A stretch of 24,661 nt of DNA from assembly GCA_023078555.1 (NCBI GenBank), contig JALAAN010000030.1:1-24661 (forward strand), given 5' to 3'. Below are positions 10,392 to 21,758 of this stretch, one piece after another (position 1 is the first letter of the stretch; every line of letters starts with the position of its first letter). A model generated the notes under the pieces. The model was not told where the DNA came from. It did no database searches and worked only from the letters and a program-made list of their open reading frames with translations. Origin of the DNA: Ulva prolifera. Its lineage: Eukaryota > Chlorophyta > Ulvophyceae > Ulvales > Ulvaceae. The translations under genes and the position numbers were made by a program.

Positions 10392-11366
10392 GTGCATCGT
10401 GACAGGAGGACCGTCCGGCGACCTGACGCACCGTTGGTAGAACAGGCAGCAGCTCTTTTCAATAATAGTTCGGCTGTGTGGATAGCAGAGGTGGCTGCGG
10501 CAATGACGGCGGGGCAGCGTCTGAAGGCAGGACAGGTGGGTGCGAAGTTGCGCAGCGGATGTGCGTGCAGGCACATGGTGGTAGGGGGTGGAAGCAGGGC
10601 GTGCGAGAGAATCTTGCACTGGCCTGCACTGCAGCACTCGACCCACACCGTCATTCCCCACGGTACAGTGATGCGACCTGAAATTCACAGGAAGTCACAC
10701 CGCGTGCTGGTCATGCAGGAAGGCCTGGTCGGTGGTTCTGTGGCTGGGGTGCACGTGGAGCCCATGGCAGATGTGGATGGGGCAGCACGCATGGACGCTG
10801 GCGTCCGCAGCCGCGGTGCCCGTGTGGCTGGCGGTGGGCTGCGGCATCCGGAGCGGGTCAGCGACGTCTTCGCGATGCAACAGCAGGTTGTGGCGGCGGT
10901 GCGGGTGGGGGCCATGTTTCCCGCGCTGCTGAGATCCGCCCTCCCGGATGTGTGGGTGCGGGTGGGGATATCCAAGGCGGGTGCCGAGGTTTACTTTGTG
11001 TTTGGGCAGCGTGTACGCGCGCTGACGGGTGCTCGCGTGGGACAGTTTTGGACGTCCATGGCTGCTGCCGCGGTGTGGAGGGTGGATGTTGGGGTGGGGT
11101 GGCAGCAGCCGGCACCTGTGGATGTGTGTGTGTGGGTGCCGCGCCTGATTGGTGCGGCCGGGAGGAGGCAAGGAACCCACCTCGCTGCGCGCGCCCGAGC
11201 TGGCATATGCTTCCAGCATATGTGTCGCCAGCCGTACGTAGGAAGGATTGATTTGGAACTACGCCTCTCTGTGAGGTGGTCGCCAGACCTGCGAGTCTGC
11301 CCTACCGAGTATCTGCGTATGGGATTCCCCACGCAGACTTCACCACCAGTGCATAACAGGGCTTAG
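10392..11366 (+). CDS. Weak hypothetical open frame (about 324 codons)
   Basis: This is an open plus-strand frame ending in TAG; the first ATG is near 10503, and an acceptor-like GGTAG lies at 10436-10440. The translation is Val/Ala/Gly/Arg-rich with some folded-looking segments (LVEQAAALFNN, VYFVFGQRVRALTG). The DNA at 10700-11160 is G+T-rich, and the opposite strand is also open in all three frames, so chance openness is a serious alternative. No family, start context or splice partner was recognised. Confidence 0.22.
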   Translation: MHRDRRTVRRPDAPLVEQAAALFNNSSAVWIAEVAAAMTAGQRLKAGQVGAKLRSGCACRHMVVGGGSRACERILHWPALQHSTHTVIPHGTVMRPEIHRKSHRVLVMQEGLVGGSVAGVHVEPMADVDGAARMDAGVRSRGARVAGGGLRHPERVSDVFAMQQQVVAAVRVGAMFPALLRSALPDVWVRVGISKAGAEVYFVFGQRVRALTGARVGQFWTSMAAAAVWRVDVGVGWQQPAPVDVCVWVPRLIGAAGRRQGTHLAARARAGICFQHMCRQPYVGRIDLELRLSVRWSPDLRVCPTEYLRMGFPTQTSPPVHNRA

Positions 11367-12579
11367 TTGCAGTGACTATATGCATGCCATACTTTGTCTA
11401 TTGTCTCTAGAGACAGATCTGTCGGTGGTACCAGCATGTCACGGGCCTCTGCAGATCGTTTCTGTGGTGGGGTAGCACCCCGGCTGATACATCGATGTTG
11501 GCAACTTTCCTTGCAGCCAAATGTTGTAACAAGTTGACCCCAACGAGCCGAGCGCTGTTTCGGCACCTGTCCACATTGGTCGCACCACAGCCGAACAGCT
11601 TCGAATTCTTGGGAACTGTGTCGTTTCTGCGCGGTCGTGCGCGGTGGGAGTCTGCTCAGGTTGCACTGATCTGACCTGTGCTGTTCCGCACTTGAGACAT
11701 AATTGCAGCACCTGCGGGCACTGCTACTAGCAGTATACAGTACTTATGAGCAGCATCGTTTCGCATCACTCACGTCCGCTGCAGTGTTGGTGTCAAGCCT
11801 CACCATGGCAGCAGTAACTACCACTGTATCACCCTCCTGACAGCCCAGAATAAGTAGAAGTGGTAGTGGCTGCACCAAGGTTGCTGCAATGCAGCACTCA
11901 TGTGGCATGAACGCCTCATGCACCACGTCACATCCCAAATCACATGTGCAATAAGGCAACGCTAAAATCGACACGGAACCTGTCAACGGGACCAACAAGC
12001 AGCCTGGATTTTTTGTGATATCGCAGGTTCCATTGGGCCGAAAGTTTCAGGGCGAGGCGCGCAGATGTGGGGTTGGTCAGCGGCGGGTGCCATGCATACA
12101 GTTGCAGGCTTCGTGGCGAGAGGGCTGCACTGCCTGGACACCGGTACCTGCATGTGGAGACAGGCGACGAAGGATGAATCGGTTGACTGATGCAACTCTG
12201 GAAAGTCGTGCATTCGTCTCTCAGCAGCTGTGCACGCGGGTTAATACGTGAGCAGACGGACGTCGTGTACACAGAGTTGCATGTCAGTTACGATTTGTTC
12301 GACCTCTTGTTAGGCGAGCTCTGGCACGCATTGTGACATTTACATGGTAGAATTGAGATGAGCTTCTAGATACGCACGTCTAGGCTTTGATTTAGAGTCG
12401 ATATTTGTCATCGCTGGAGCGTGGCAGCCTATTGCTTGAGTCGGAGATAGGTGCGACTGTCAGCTGGCGTGGCTGTGGGCGTACGCCTGCAAACTCGCAC
12501 AGAGGCTCAGTGACCCACGGGCCGGGTCGGGCGCACCGAAACCCGAACACAGATCAGCGACGACGTGGGCAGGCAGCGA
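11367..12579. other. Unassigned spacer
   Basis: No convincing exon was found on either strand, only short open frames without conserved motifs. There is a perfect 14-base palindrome, TGTCTCTAGAGACA, at 11402-11415. If a gene starts at 12580, its promoter would lie at the right end of this stretch, but no promoter element was identified. Confidence 0.5.
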
Positions 12580-12642
12580 TGGCGGCACCAGACAGCCTGA
12601 CGACGGCTGCTGCGATGGTAGAGCAGCGCATCGAAGTTGTGG
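12580..12642 (+). CDS. Candidate first coding exon of the copy B unit
   Basis: An ATG at 12580 sits in a favourable context (GCGATGGCG). It encodes a short amphipathic peptide (MAAPDSLTTAAAM, VEQRIEVVA) that stops exactly at a GCG/GTATGT donor at 12643. The acceptor could be the GTGCACAG at about 14298-14305 ahead of the 14.3-kb exon, but the phase does not match without using a different donor about 30 bases on. This is a suggestion only; 12643-13094 shows no other gene signal. Confidence 0.2.
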
Positions 12643-13094
12643 CGGTATGTCGGACGATCGCGCTGATATGGTGCAAGTGCGTGCATACGCATGATCGAAC
12701 AGGGTGGGATCTGGAAGTGCGAGTGGATCCAGTTCTGTGTGGCTGGAGGTGCCTGTGCAGAAACTGTGCATGCATGCTGCAAGCCACACAACACCACCCC
12801 CGGCTGGACTGGTGGCATACACGGGCCTGTGCATCGCGACATCGTCAGTACACCCCCTCTGCTGAGCTGTACCCGTGTTATGCATTCAGGAGAGGAGGAC
12901 GGTAGGTGTCATGCATGCGCATGAGTCGTTTCCTGATCCGGTGCGGGGGTATGGAGCATCGTGCCAGGCGCTCGTTCAGGGCTGCCGACGTAGGCGCAAG
13001 CGTGAACGACGAGGATGCCCACAGATGCCCCCGAGGTGTGTTCCAGCTCACAAATTGTCGCATCCATTGTGCAGTCGATGTGGACACCCGCACA

Positions 13095-13440
13095 GGAAAC
13101 CTGCGCTGCCTCTTGCATGCTCTGCCATAAGCAGGAGCATCATGCATAGCATCCCGTCAACGCATGTCCCACCACCGCAGCGGCGTGTGATTGCGGGTGC
13201 GGCCGCACCCGCTCTGGCCACAGCCATGCGCACGCAAACGCACACGCGCGCGTGCGCACGCATCGCGGGAAACCTTCGCTGCCTCTCACATGCTCTGCCA
13301 TAAGCAGGAGCATCATGCATGGCATCCCGTCATCGCATGTCCCACCACGCAACGGCGTGTGATCGCGGGTGCGGCCGCACCCGCTCCGGCCACAGCCATG
13401 CGCACGCAAACGCACACGCGCGGTGCGCACGCATCGCGCG
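13095..13440. repeat. Two tandem copies of a 172-173-bp unit
   Basis: Unit 1 starts at GGAAACC (13095) and unit 2 at 13268. Shared landmarks recur 172-173 bases apart: TCTGCCATAAGCAGGAGCAT at 13121 and 13294, and a perfect 20-base palindrome with a GCGGCCGC core at 13193-13212 and 13365-13384. The 3' end of each unit is rich in CGCACGC and ACGCACAC words and runs into the CA array, so the array may have grown from the unit's end. Confidence 0.88.
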
Positions 13441-13454
13441 CGACGCCCCCACGC

Positions 13455-14142
<688 letters not shown>

Positions 14143-14321
14143 CTGTAGTTTGATACTCTGCTGTAGTGTGGCCATGTGTGCGTGGTGTTGAGGTACGATG
14201 GGTTTTGAGATATCTCCGTTGGTCTGTTGCAGCACTCTTCCCGTCGCCATGCTAAACATGCCAGTGGTGCACTCACTGTTTTGTAAGTCTGCCTGTGGTG
14301 CACAGGTTTCCTGATGAGGCC
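14143..14321. other. Short spacer ahead of the copy B coding region
   Basis: This is mixed sequence without an open frame of note. An acceptor-like GTGCACAG/G at about 14305 precedes the next exon, so this could be the end of an intron instead of a 5' flank. Confidence 0.4.
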
Positions 14322-16907
14322 ATGCCAGCTAGGGCGGCAAAGCTGACTGTGGAGGTCTCGGCGCCTAGCATCGATGATGTCCAGTGGAGTGTACGCTGGC
14401 ACGGGACGCCCAGAGTGAGGCGGTACGCATTGTTCTCATGCATGCTTCATGCATGATGTGCTGTTTTGCGGCGCAGCGCTGACGTTGGACAGTTGGTGCG
14501 CAGGGCGATGGCACATTTTGTCCAAGGCAGGCGGATGCACCATCCTCGGACACGGCAGCTGTGGCGGCAGGAGGAGTGCGCCAACGTTGCTCGGGGCCAC
14601 CTCAGCGCAGGGCAGCGCAACTGGTGGCGCGAACAGCGCGTCACCATGATGAGCCTGCCGGCGAACACAGGGGCTGGAGCTGCCGCTTTAGAGTCAGCAG
14701 CGCTGGAGGATCGTGTCACTGCCGCCTCGCGCATGGCTATTGAATCCAGAGCGGAATCGCGAAGCAGCCACACGTGCGTCCACCAGACCCACACCAACGC
14801 GTGTGTGTGTGACGGGTTCGAGTCCGTTGGGGAGTGTCGTTGTGCGGCAGTCAGAGTATGGCCTTGCATGGTGCGAGGGTCTTGCGCCGGCAACGGCGGG
14901 CATGCATGCGGTGGCAAGCACAGCCCTCGTGGTGCCCGCTCATGAACCTGTGGGGCAAGTGAAGCCGGGGCGCATCACCGCGGGCATGCACCTCGGTGCC
15001 TGCATCATGCGCTGTGTCCAATCGCTGCTGCAACGTGCCATGGTTGAGCCAGCCTCGAGCTCAGCATCCAGGCTGGAGAGCGCACGGGTTGGCCGCGTTC
15101 TGTTGCTTGCAGCACGGCTGCAGTTGGTTTGGATGCAGCGGCCACGTGCTTTGTTGCGCCGGCATCACATGGCAGCGCAGTCGCGGCATCACATGCTCCA
15201 AGGGCAGCGACTGTGGCTGCAAAACCGTCCGCTTCAGTTGCGGTGCTGTCAGTGGGCGCGGCAGAGGTTCAGGGCGTAACCCAAAGCGTGGTGCGGGTTG
15301 TGCACGCAGCGGCTCCAATGTCTGTGTCCACATTTGCTGCTGCTACGGTTGAGGGTGCCCGTGATGTGAATGTGCTGATAGAGCAAAGAGCCGAGCCCAC
15401 AGGAGCCATGTGTCCTGAGTTCGGGGCAGTGGTGTCCAGTGCCGTGGGATGCGTGGGGTTTGACTCTATTGCGCATCCAAATGATGTGCCCGCTGTAGAT
15501 GTAGCCGCGGCTGCAGGTGTTGCTGCGGCTGCGCATGGTGTGAGTTTTACCGGTTTGGCTGCAGCGGGCGCAGCAGTAGTGGCCACAGGTGCTGCGGGTG
15601 CTGCACATGCCGCAGACCCACAACTGGTTGCAGAGTTGACCTTGGCACACACCAGCGTGGGGCTGAGGCTGCGGGGAGGTGGTTCTGGAACCATGCTGCC
15701 TGATCCCGGTGGAGGTGTGGAGGCTGGTAGTGAACGGGGCAGCGGCGGCGCGGCGGGGTTGGGCTCAGCTGAGGCGGTTTCAAACCGGCCGGCCGCGGTG
15801 GCCAGCCCATCAGCCAAGTCGAAGCAGATTGCAGCAGCTGCATTGCGTCTTCGGACATCGCGGCAGTTTCGTATGATGTCTGGTGCCAGGTCTGTAGTGA
15901 AGAAGCGTGTGCGTGAGGAGGCAGCTGACAGCGTGTGCGCAGTCGTAGGGAAGGCGGCGGGTGGGGGCGCGGCTGTCGATGCTGCAGCTGCAGTGGCCCC
16001 TGAAGGTGGCTGTCCTATGGCAGCTCCCAATGTGGGTAATACCACCGTTGCAGACTCCGCCGCTGAGGTTCGCCCTTCACGGGGGGTCCTGGTGCAGCCA
16101 ACTGCATCCGTGGGCTTGATGTATCATGGATCAGCGCTGGTGTGCGCCCCGCTGCTAGGAAGACGTGGCATGTGGGGCGCAGTGCCTCGCACCGCCCTAA
16201 ACACAGCAGAGGTGCTGTGTCTCTGTCCAGGGCCGTTCTTGATGATTCTGACGACGATGCGCCCTTGCCAGATGCCTCCAACCGGGGTACACCTGCGCGG
16301 TTGGTGGATTTTGCTGAGGGAGGCGCACGCGAGCCTCAAAAGTCTTTCACGCAGTGGCTCAGCGGGGTCGCTGCGCAGCGACCTGAGGTTGGGGTTTGTG
16401 GCGGCGAAGCGGCACCGGCTGACAGCAGCGCTACCTGTGGGCAGGGTGATGTTGCTGCCCCGGAGCCGGACTTTGCGGCCGCGCTTTGCCGTCGTGATTC
16501 TGTCATTAGACCCGAGCAGGTGCCACCCGTGACAGGTGTGTGTGAGCGGGCGAGTGCTGCACACAGAGGCAGTGGTGGTGCTGCCCCTACACCGCAACTG
16601 ATGCGAGCCTCACCGGCACGTGGTGACGGTGTGCCAGGCAGTGATGATGGCAAGGCAGAGTGTGAGAGTTTTTCATTCTTCAACTCCAGTGATGAGGACA
16701 TCGAGGGTGTAGAAGACCCGTCGTACACACCGTCGGAGTCTGATTCAGTTATTGTGTGCGCATCGCCCACCCGGGCGGCGGAGCCTGCCGACGGCGACTG
16801 CGGCGTTGTGACTGTACGCGAGCACTCGCATGGTGATGAGGTTGCGGAGCTGCACCGCCTTGGAGATTTGCTCGACAATCCAGAGCGATACGCGAGGTGT
16901 GTATTCC
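14322..16907 (+). CDS. Copy B upstream region: Ala-rich then acidic hypothetical protein, frame broken
   Basis: It begins at the ATG at 14322 (MPARAAKLTVEVSAP) or at an acceptor just before. A donor at 14423 (GCG/GTACGC) and an acceptor at 14476 remove 54 bases and rejoin in phase to give RRADVGQLVRRAM and HPRTRQLWRQEE. After that, open reading continues only by changing frame near 14.8, 15.1, 16.15 and 16.9 kb. The middle (15.1-16.1 kb) is dominated by Ala, Val and Gly, with a basic patch (VVKKRVREEA). The last third is acidic and Ser-rich (LDDSDDDAPLP, NSSDEDIEGVEDPS), like intrinsically disordered regulatory regions. At about 16897 a one-base change of frame would run straight into the next zinc-binding exon, so it may be the N-terminus of the recombinase protein. 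It may also be a decayed or error-containing separate gene. No family is recognised. Confidence 0.4.
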
Positions 16908-19900
16908 ATGTTGCCCCCGCTGAATCCCATGTGCGTCTATGGCCTGTTCCGCGGACCCCACAGCGGTCTTGTGTTGTGTCACTTGTGCGGGATCCCGACA
17001 CATGCATGCACGCATCATAAAGTGTTATTTGTCACCAACAACGCCACATACTTGAACTGCGGCAAAGCTGCATACTGCATGTACATGTGAGTAACAATGC
17101 TGATACTGTGCGGTGACTAGCGTATGTCTGTTGTGGCCGAACGCATCCGTTAGCATTCCATTCCTCACATGCTTAGTATCAGTTATGGCCACAGGGCAAA
17201 ACCGCAAACATGTGTCGACACGGTGTGCAGAGTCAAGTGCAGCATCATGGACGCATCTGCAATGGCTCACCATGATGTTGTCATGCCGCGCCATGAGATG
17301 CAAGTGCGGAACTTGGCGTCACACCCGTTAGCCGTCTGGGATGACACAGATGCCAACTGGTACAAATGCATACCATGCCGTGGTGTGGAAGGCCAGAAGA
17401 AATCTGCGAGTGTAGCGTTGACATTCGCGCGTGGCTATCTGGCAGCGCTGGTGTCAGCTGTGGACGATCCAGCATTTGACCCTCGAGGAGATCCCAACCG
17501 CGCCCCCCGGCTGAGATCTTAAATGACATGAAGAAATCATGCAACAGTGCAGGGGAGGTGCCAATGGGGGCCGTCGTGGAGTCATTCAGAAAGTGTCCCG
17601 GGCGTGTGTTTGGCCACACCTTGACGCTGCTGACATGGGCCGGTCACATAGGTAGTTTCAATACACTCGCCTTGTACAAGTACATTCTCACGGTCCTTGT
17701 GGATGCGTATTGGGAGGGGCAATGGGAGCTGTTTCGCAGCGAAGCTTCTGTAGCCAAGGTGCGTTCATGCTTCCCATATGCATCGATATGGTAGTGTGCG
17801 GCAGCATGCAATTACAAACGTCAGCATAAAGTGTCGTGTACACACTTCAAGGACCCGGCCATTTACGTGACGCGAGTGCGGCGTTGTTGACCCCTCACAT
17901 GCATTTAGAAGCGTGCTTGCCTGCAGGCTCATCGGGAGGCGTCTTATTTGTTCCGTGTATTCCAAATCAAAGTGCGGCTGTATGTGATGGCTCTCAAGGC
18001 GAATGGTGCGATGAACACTCTAAAGCCAAAGCCGATGCAAGCCGCCGAGATCCGGAGCTGTGCTGAAGCCACTAACTGTGGCGCGATGACCATCATGTAC
18101 GGGCGGGTGACGGCATTCTTGAAGATGCTTTCTGGAGCTCGGAACCCGGTCTTTGTGGCGTTGCGGTGGGGCCATATCCATTTCGTCCCAACCTACTACG
18201 TGGACGAGGCGACTCGAACCACACAGGTGGGTTTGCCTCATTGACGTGTCTCCAACCTTGCATGCATGTGTCTTGTGGTCGATGGTTGCAGCATCATCCG
18301 CATGCATGCGCGTTATGCCTGCAACATTCGCATGCTCGCGCACCATGCATGCACCTCTCCGCCACAGTATCGGAATGGCGTGGTGCGTCATCGAGAGCTG
18401 ACTCAGGGTTTCGTGAACAGGTAACATTTACATGTGAGTTTGCGATCGCATGGGACAAGGCCCCTAATGTGTTCGGCGTCAAGAACATTGTGGTGGACAG
18501 TACCGCAGCTCTCAACATTGAAGGAGCCGATTGGAACAGCAGCCTTGGTTCGGCTGGGGAGCATTTGTTGTCAATCGCAATTCACCAGAGGGTTGTCGAT
18601 GTGGCAGATCTTGCGGGCCTGCCGATTGGAGAGCCATTCAAATTGAGTCATCTGATCAGAAGGCGTACGCTCACCAAGTTCGGGGACCCCACTCCAGCGG
18701 CTGTCGACGATATGTGCGTGGCTTCTCCATACTTGAAATCCATGTATCAATTCACATGTCCACCATTCCGGTTGCTGTGCTTCCCATGATGGGGTATAGA
18801 ATTTTTGTCATGGGTCTGTTTGTTCACCCGCAAGGTTGATGCATGAGCTTGTTGTATGCAGGTTCTGCTTCTGTCGCTACCACGGCATGGTGCCACTACG
18901 ATTCATCCCCATGGCGCCATACGCCATGTCTGCCCTCTTGGCGCGATTCCTTGCCTCGACTGACATTCATGCATTGTCACGTGAGATGCGGACGGGGATG
19001 GTGTTTGGGCGCGTTATACAAGGGCACCTTCACCACAATGGCCACGAGAACAGAACGGCGATTGCTGTCGGTGGCCAATGGTCGACCAATTGCAACACAT
19101 ATCAAACAGATTACCTCCACCCTGCGTTCCTCAACGCATTGTTTGGAGATTTGGTGCGTCTCATGTGATCTGCACTTGTCGGAAAGGCGACTGCCCTGTG
19201 TGATTGTGATTTATGTTGACATGATACCATGTGCTGGCCATGCTGTTGATGTATAATGGCAAATACATGACATCACACATGATGCAGGCCCTGTCTGACC
19301 TTGGTGTGCCATCGGCGATGAAGAACCTTGTCAAAACCGCTGCATTCAAGGCCTTACGCGTGCAGCGGGATGAAAACCCGTATGCGTTGGCGGTGTATCT
19401 ACATGCGGCCGTTGGGAACTTGTTCCTACAGAGTGTAGAGGGCACGCGGCAGTTGCGAGCTGCTGACATGCATGGTCGAGCTCTCCTAGACGCCAGCATG
19501 AGTGTTCATCAGACCGCTGGCGAGAGTGCTGTTGCCGCATACGGGTGGACATTGATCCGCAAGATGCACCCGCGCGGGCCCGGGCCACTCCATCTGTGGG
19601 GTGAGGACAAATACAAGCCCAGCGAGGACAGTGCAGGTAAGAACACTAGCACGTCTTACAAAATATCTGTCATGTGCCTATTTTGCAAAGTGCATGTTCC
19701 GATATCACAGTTTGCACGAGCCACAGACGTCAACTGTTCACTCGGCCTTATGATCATCGTTGTTATGCATTTCCTTTGAATCGTTGTTCACCGTCCACTT
19801 TCTGCCCATGCAAGCGTGTTGTGGCAAGTTTGCAAACACCGTCGGCGGTCGACGCGGCTCAATGAAATTTGTTGTGGCTGTGTCACGACGGGCACTTACG

Positions 19901-21733
19901 TGATTGCGATGCGAAGGTCTCTGTGTGGACCATCGGATGTGTGAACCATTTGTAGCTAAGATTTCCGTGACGGTCGCACCACTCTAGGCAGGGGGACATT
20001 GGTGGTGTTGTCTCGTGATTTTGGGATTGGGCGCTGCAAATTTTGTGTGAAGGGTTGGCCAATTGCGCCTACATTGGTCGTCGCGCGTAAAACGCATGTG
20101 CATATCAGTGGCCCGCTTGTATCGCCGCGTGTAAATCCGCTATTGGTCATTCCCCCATTTTCCGCCTAATTATGTTTCTGTTATGCCACCGCTGCTTTTG
20201 ACCCATAAATGAATCGGGCTGCTGCCCGTTCGTTGACTGTGCGTTCGCGGGTAGAGGTGTCGCCGCTATCGTGGTGTGATCGTGTGTATGTATGATGTTG
20301 ATTTGAAGGAGATTCGGTTTTGGTCTGTGTAAATGCGTAGGTGGCTTGCAGAATCACGCACGAGACACTAGCCCACGATGCCCATCAACAGTTCCACTTT
20401 TGGCCCTGTTGATGCCGCATCGTGCACCCTACCGTCCCGTCCAGGCACTGCTCATAGCACCATCATGTGATCAGCGTTAATGTGGAAGTTATTCACCGCT
20501 AAAACTTATTGTTCACATGCGCATTGTTTACAGCGCACGTATGACTGTGTCGGTACCCGCTGCTCGGTGGGGCATTGTGCGAAACATAAGCCAATTGCCC
20601 CCCGAATAACGTTGTCAATCAATCAAACCTTATATGCGCATGTTTGACAGTTGTACGTTTGGGAACTCGGCCGACATGCGCATATTTGCACCCACTGTGT
20701 TGTCTGCATGCTGCTCCAATCGTTTCCACATGGCCACACGTGATGCTAATCGCGATTGATAACTGTGCAGCGGAGGTGAAGGCCTTTTGCACCATGCTAC
20801 AGATTGGCGACGAGGTGCAGACGGCATGGTTGCACGAGTTGGAGGCTGCAGGTGGGGATCATGGTGTGGACTTGCGAAGCATGCTTAGCACGGCTAGCGG
20901 CAGCAAGATCTCATCTCCGCTGGAGGCCATGCGATCGGTTGGCGAGAGGGTCGTGGCCGACGTGTGTGACCACCTTGAAGATCGCGATGCTCAGACAGAG
21001 GGTTGCACTGTTGAGGACATTGCCGAAGACGTCGATCTCTGCCGATTTGGTCAAGAGATGTCCAATGCTGAGCTCTTCGGACAAGAGGGAGATTTCCTGT
21101 TGGAGCGCATGCGGAAACGCGAGTGCTTATACAATTCGGATGCAATGCGGCGGAAGCGGCTGACAAAACTTCGTGTCGGCACTGTTGAGGTGGAGGTTCG
21201 TGTTACCGCCTACTCATGTTCGGTAGCTCCTATATTGGTGCATGCCGCATATGCATATGTGCATCCAGCGGTTGGCAATGTTGCATTGTGGCAATGCATG
21301 TGTCGATTTGAGACAGCCAACCTTGCTTGTTGGGTTGGTGTATCCGTTTCGCGACCTTTTTACACATGCATGGTGGGTTTGAGCTGCACCCGAGTCGCCC
21401 TCGTCACAGATGCATAGAAAATGGAGAGCCGCATCATGGCCACACGTGATTGAATGGTAGTGTTCACACATTCAAGATGTTGGCATGCAGGTGACCACGG
21501 AGGGCCTCAATGCGATCCTTGTCCACCGCAAGGCGACTTTGCAGCACTTCAGCATCCCGGTACAGAGGCCGCCGACGCTGAACATGCGGGACTGGATCTG
21601 GACCGCGGGCGGTGCGGGGTTCATGGGTGTCATTCGCCAAATACGGCAGGGCAACGACAGTTTGGAGCAAATGCTGCAGTATCTGCGCTTGGGTGCGACC
21701 GCAACAACACTTGTGTTTTCCCTTGAGGGCTAG
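16908..21733 (+). CDS. Copy B tyrosine-recombinase-like protein, eight exons
   Basis: Exons are 16908 (ATG, provisional)-17086, 17195-17758, 17927-18226, 18421-18713, 18862-19153, 19288-19636, 20771-21195 and 21491-21733 (TAG), giving about 880 codons. All junctions are GT/AG and phase-consistent; the last five exons have copy A's exact lengths. Exon 1 has a possible zinc site (LCHLCGIPTHACTHH, then NCGKAAYC). Exon 2 needs two one-base corrections, near 17480 and 17509, to stay open. Exon 3 has KPKPMQAAEIRS followed by FLKMLSGARNPVFVALRW, resembling the helix-to-box-I region of tyrosine recombinases (candidate Arg codon at 18140). Exon 5 has REMRTGMV, GQWS (Trp codon 19079), TYQT and DYL (Tyr codons 19100 and 19112). 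The Arg-to-Arg spacing (about 170 residues) is longer than usual for the family and the HxxR motif is not clear, so the assignment is an inference. Confidence 0.6.
20374..20424. repeat. Inverted repeat / stem-loop inside copy B intron
   Basis: CACGATGCCCATCAACAG (20374-20391) pairs with CTGTTGATGCCGCATCGTG (20406-20424) across a 14-base loop. The stem is about 17-18 bp with one bulge or mismatch. It could be a structured RNA segment, an element core or a chance palindrome. Confidence 0.75.
20632..20685. repeat. 12-bp perfect inverted repeat inside copy B intron
   Basis: ATATGCGCATGT (20632-20643) and ACATGCGCATAT (20674-20685) are exact reverse complements separated by 30 bases. They lie about 85 bases upstream of the acceptor at 20770. 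For a recombinase gene, a paired-arm site of this shape could be a binding site, but nothing else supports that. Confidence 0.7.
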
Positions 21734-21758
21734 GTCTGTTGGTGAGTCGGCTGTCTAC

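Larger units (their letters stand above)
19637..20770. other. Large copy B intron with hairpins, possible nested insertion
   Basis: This 1,134-base intron sits where copy A has 340 bases, and the two do not align. It is less GC-rich than its surroundings and has no convincing coding frame. It contains two good inverted repeats, annotated separately, so part of it may be a small non-autonomous element. I could not identify terminal repeats or a target-site duplication. Confidence 0.55.

Noticed and set aside
10695..11219. Minus-strand His/Pro-rich frame
   Set aside because: All three minus frames are open because the plus strand is G+T-rich; no domain or conserved partner.
11940..12272. Minus-strand 110-codon frame
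   Set aside because: No motif, no homolog inside the window and no splice or start context; consistent with chance.
14805..14835. tRNA-like GGTTCGAGTCC motif
   Set aside because: The flanking T-stem does not pair fully, and no acceptor stem or A box is found at the right distance.
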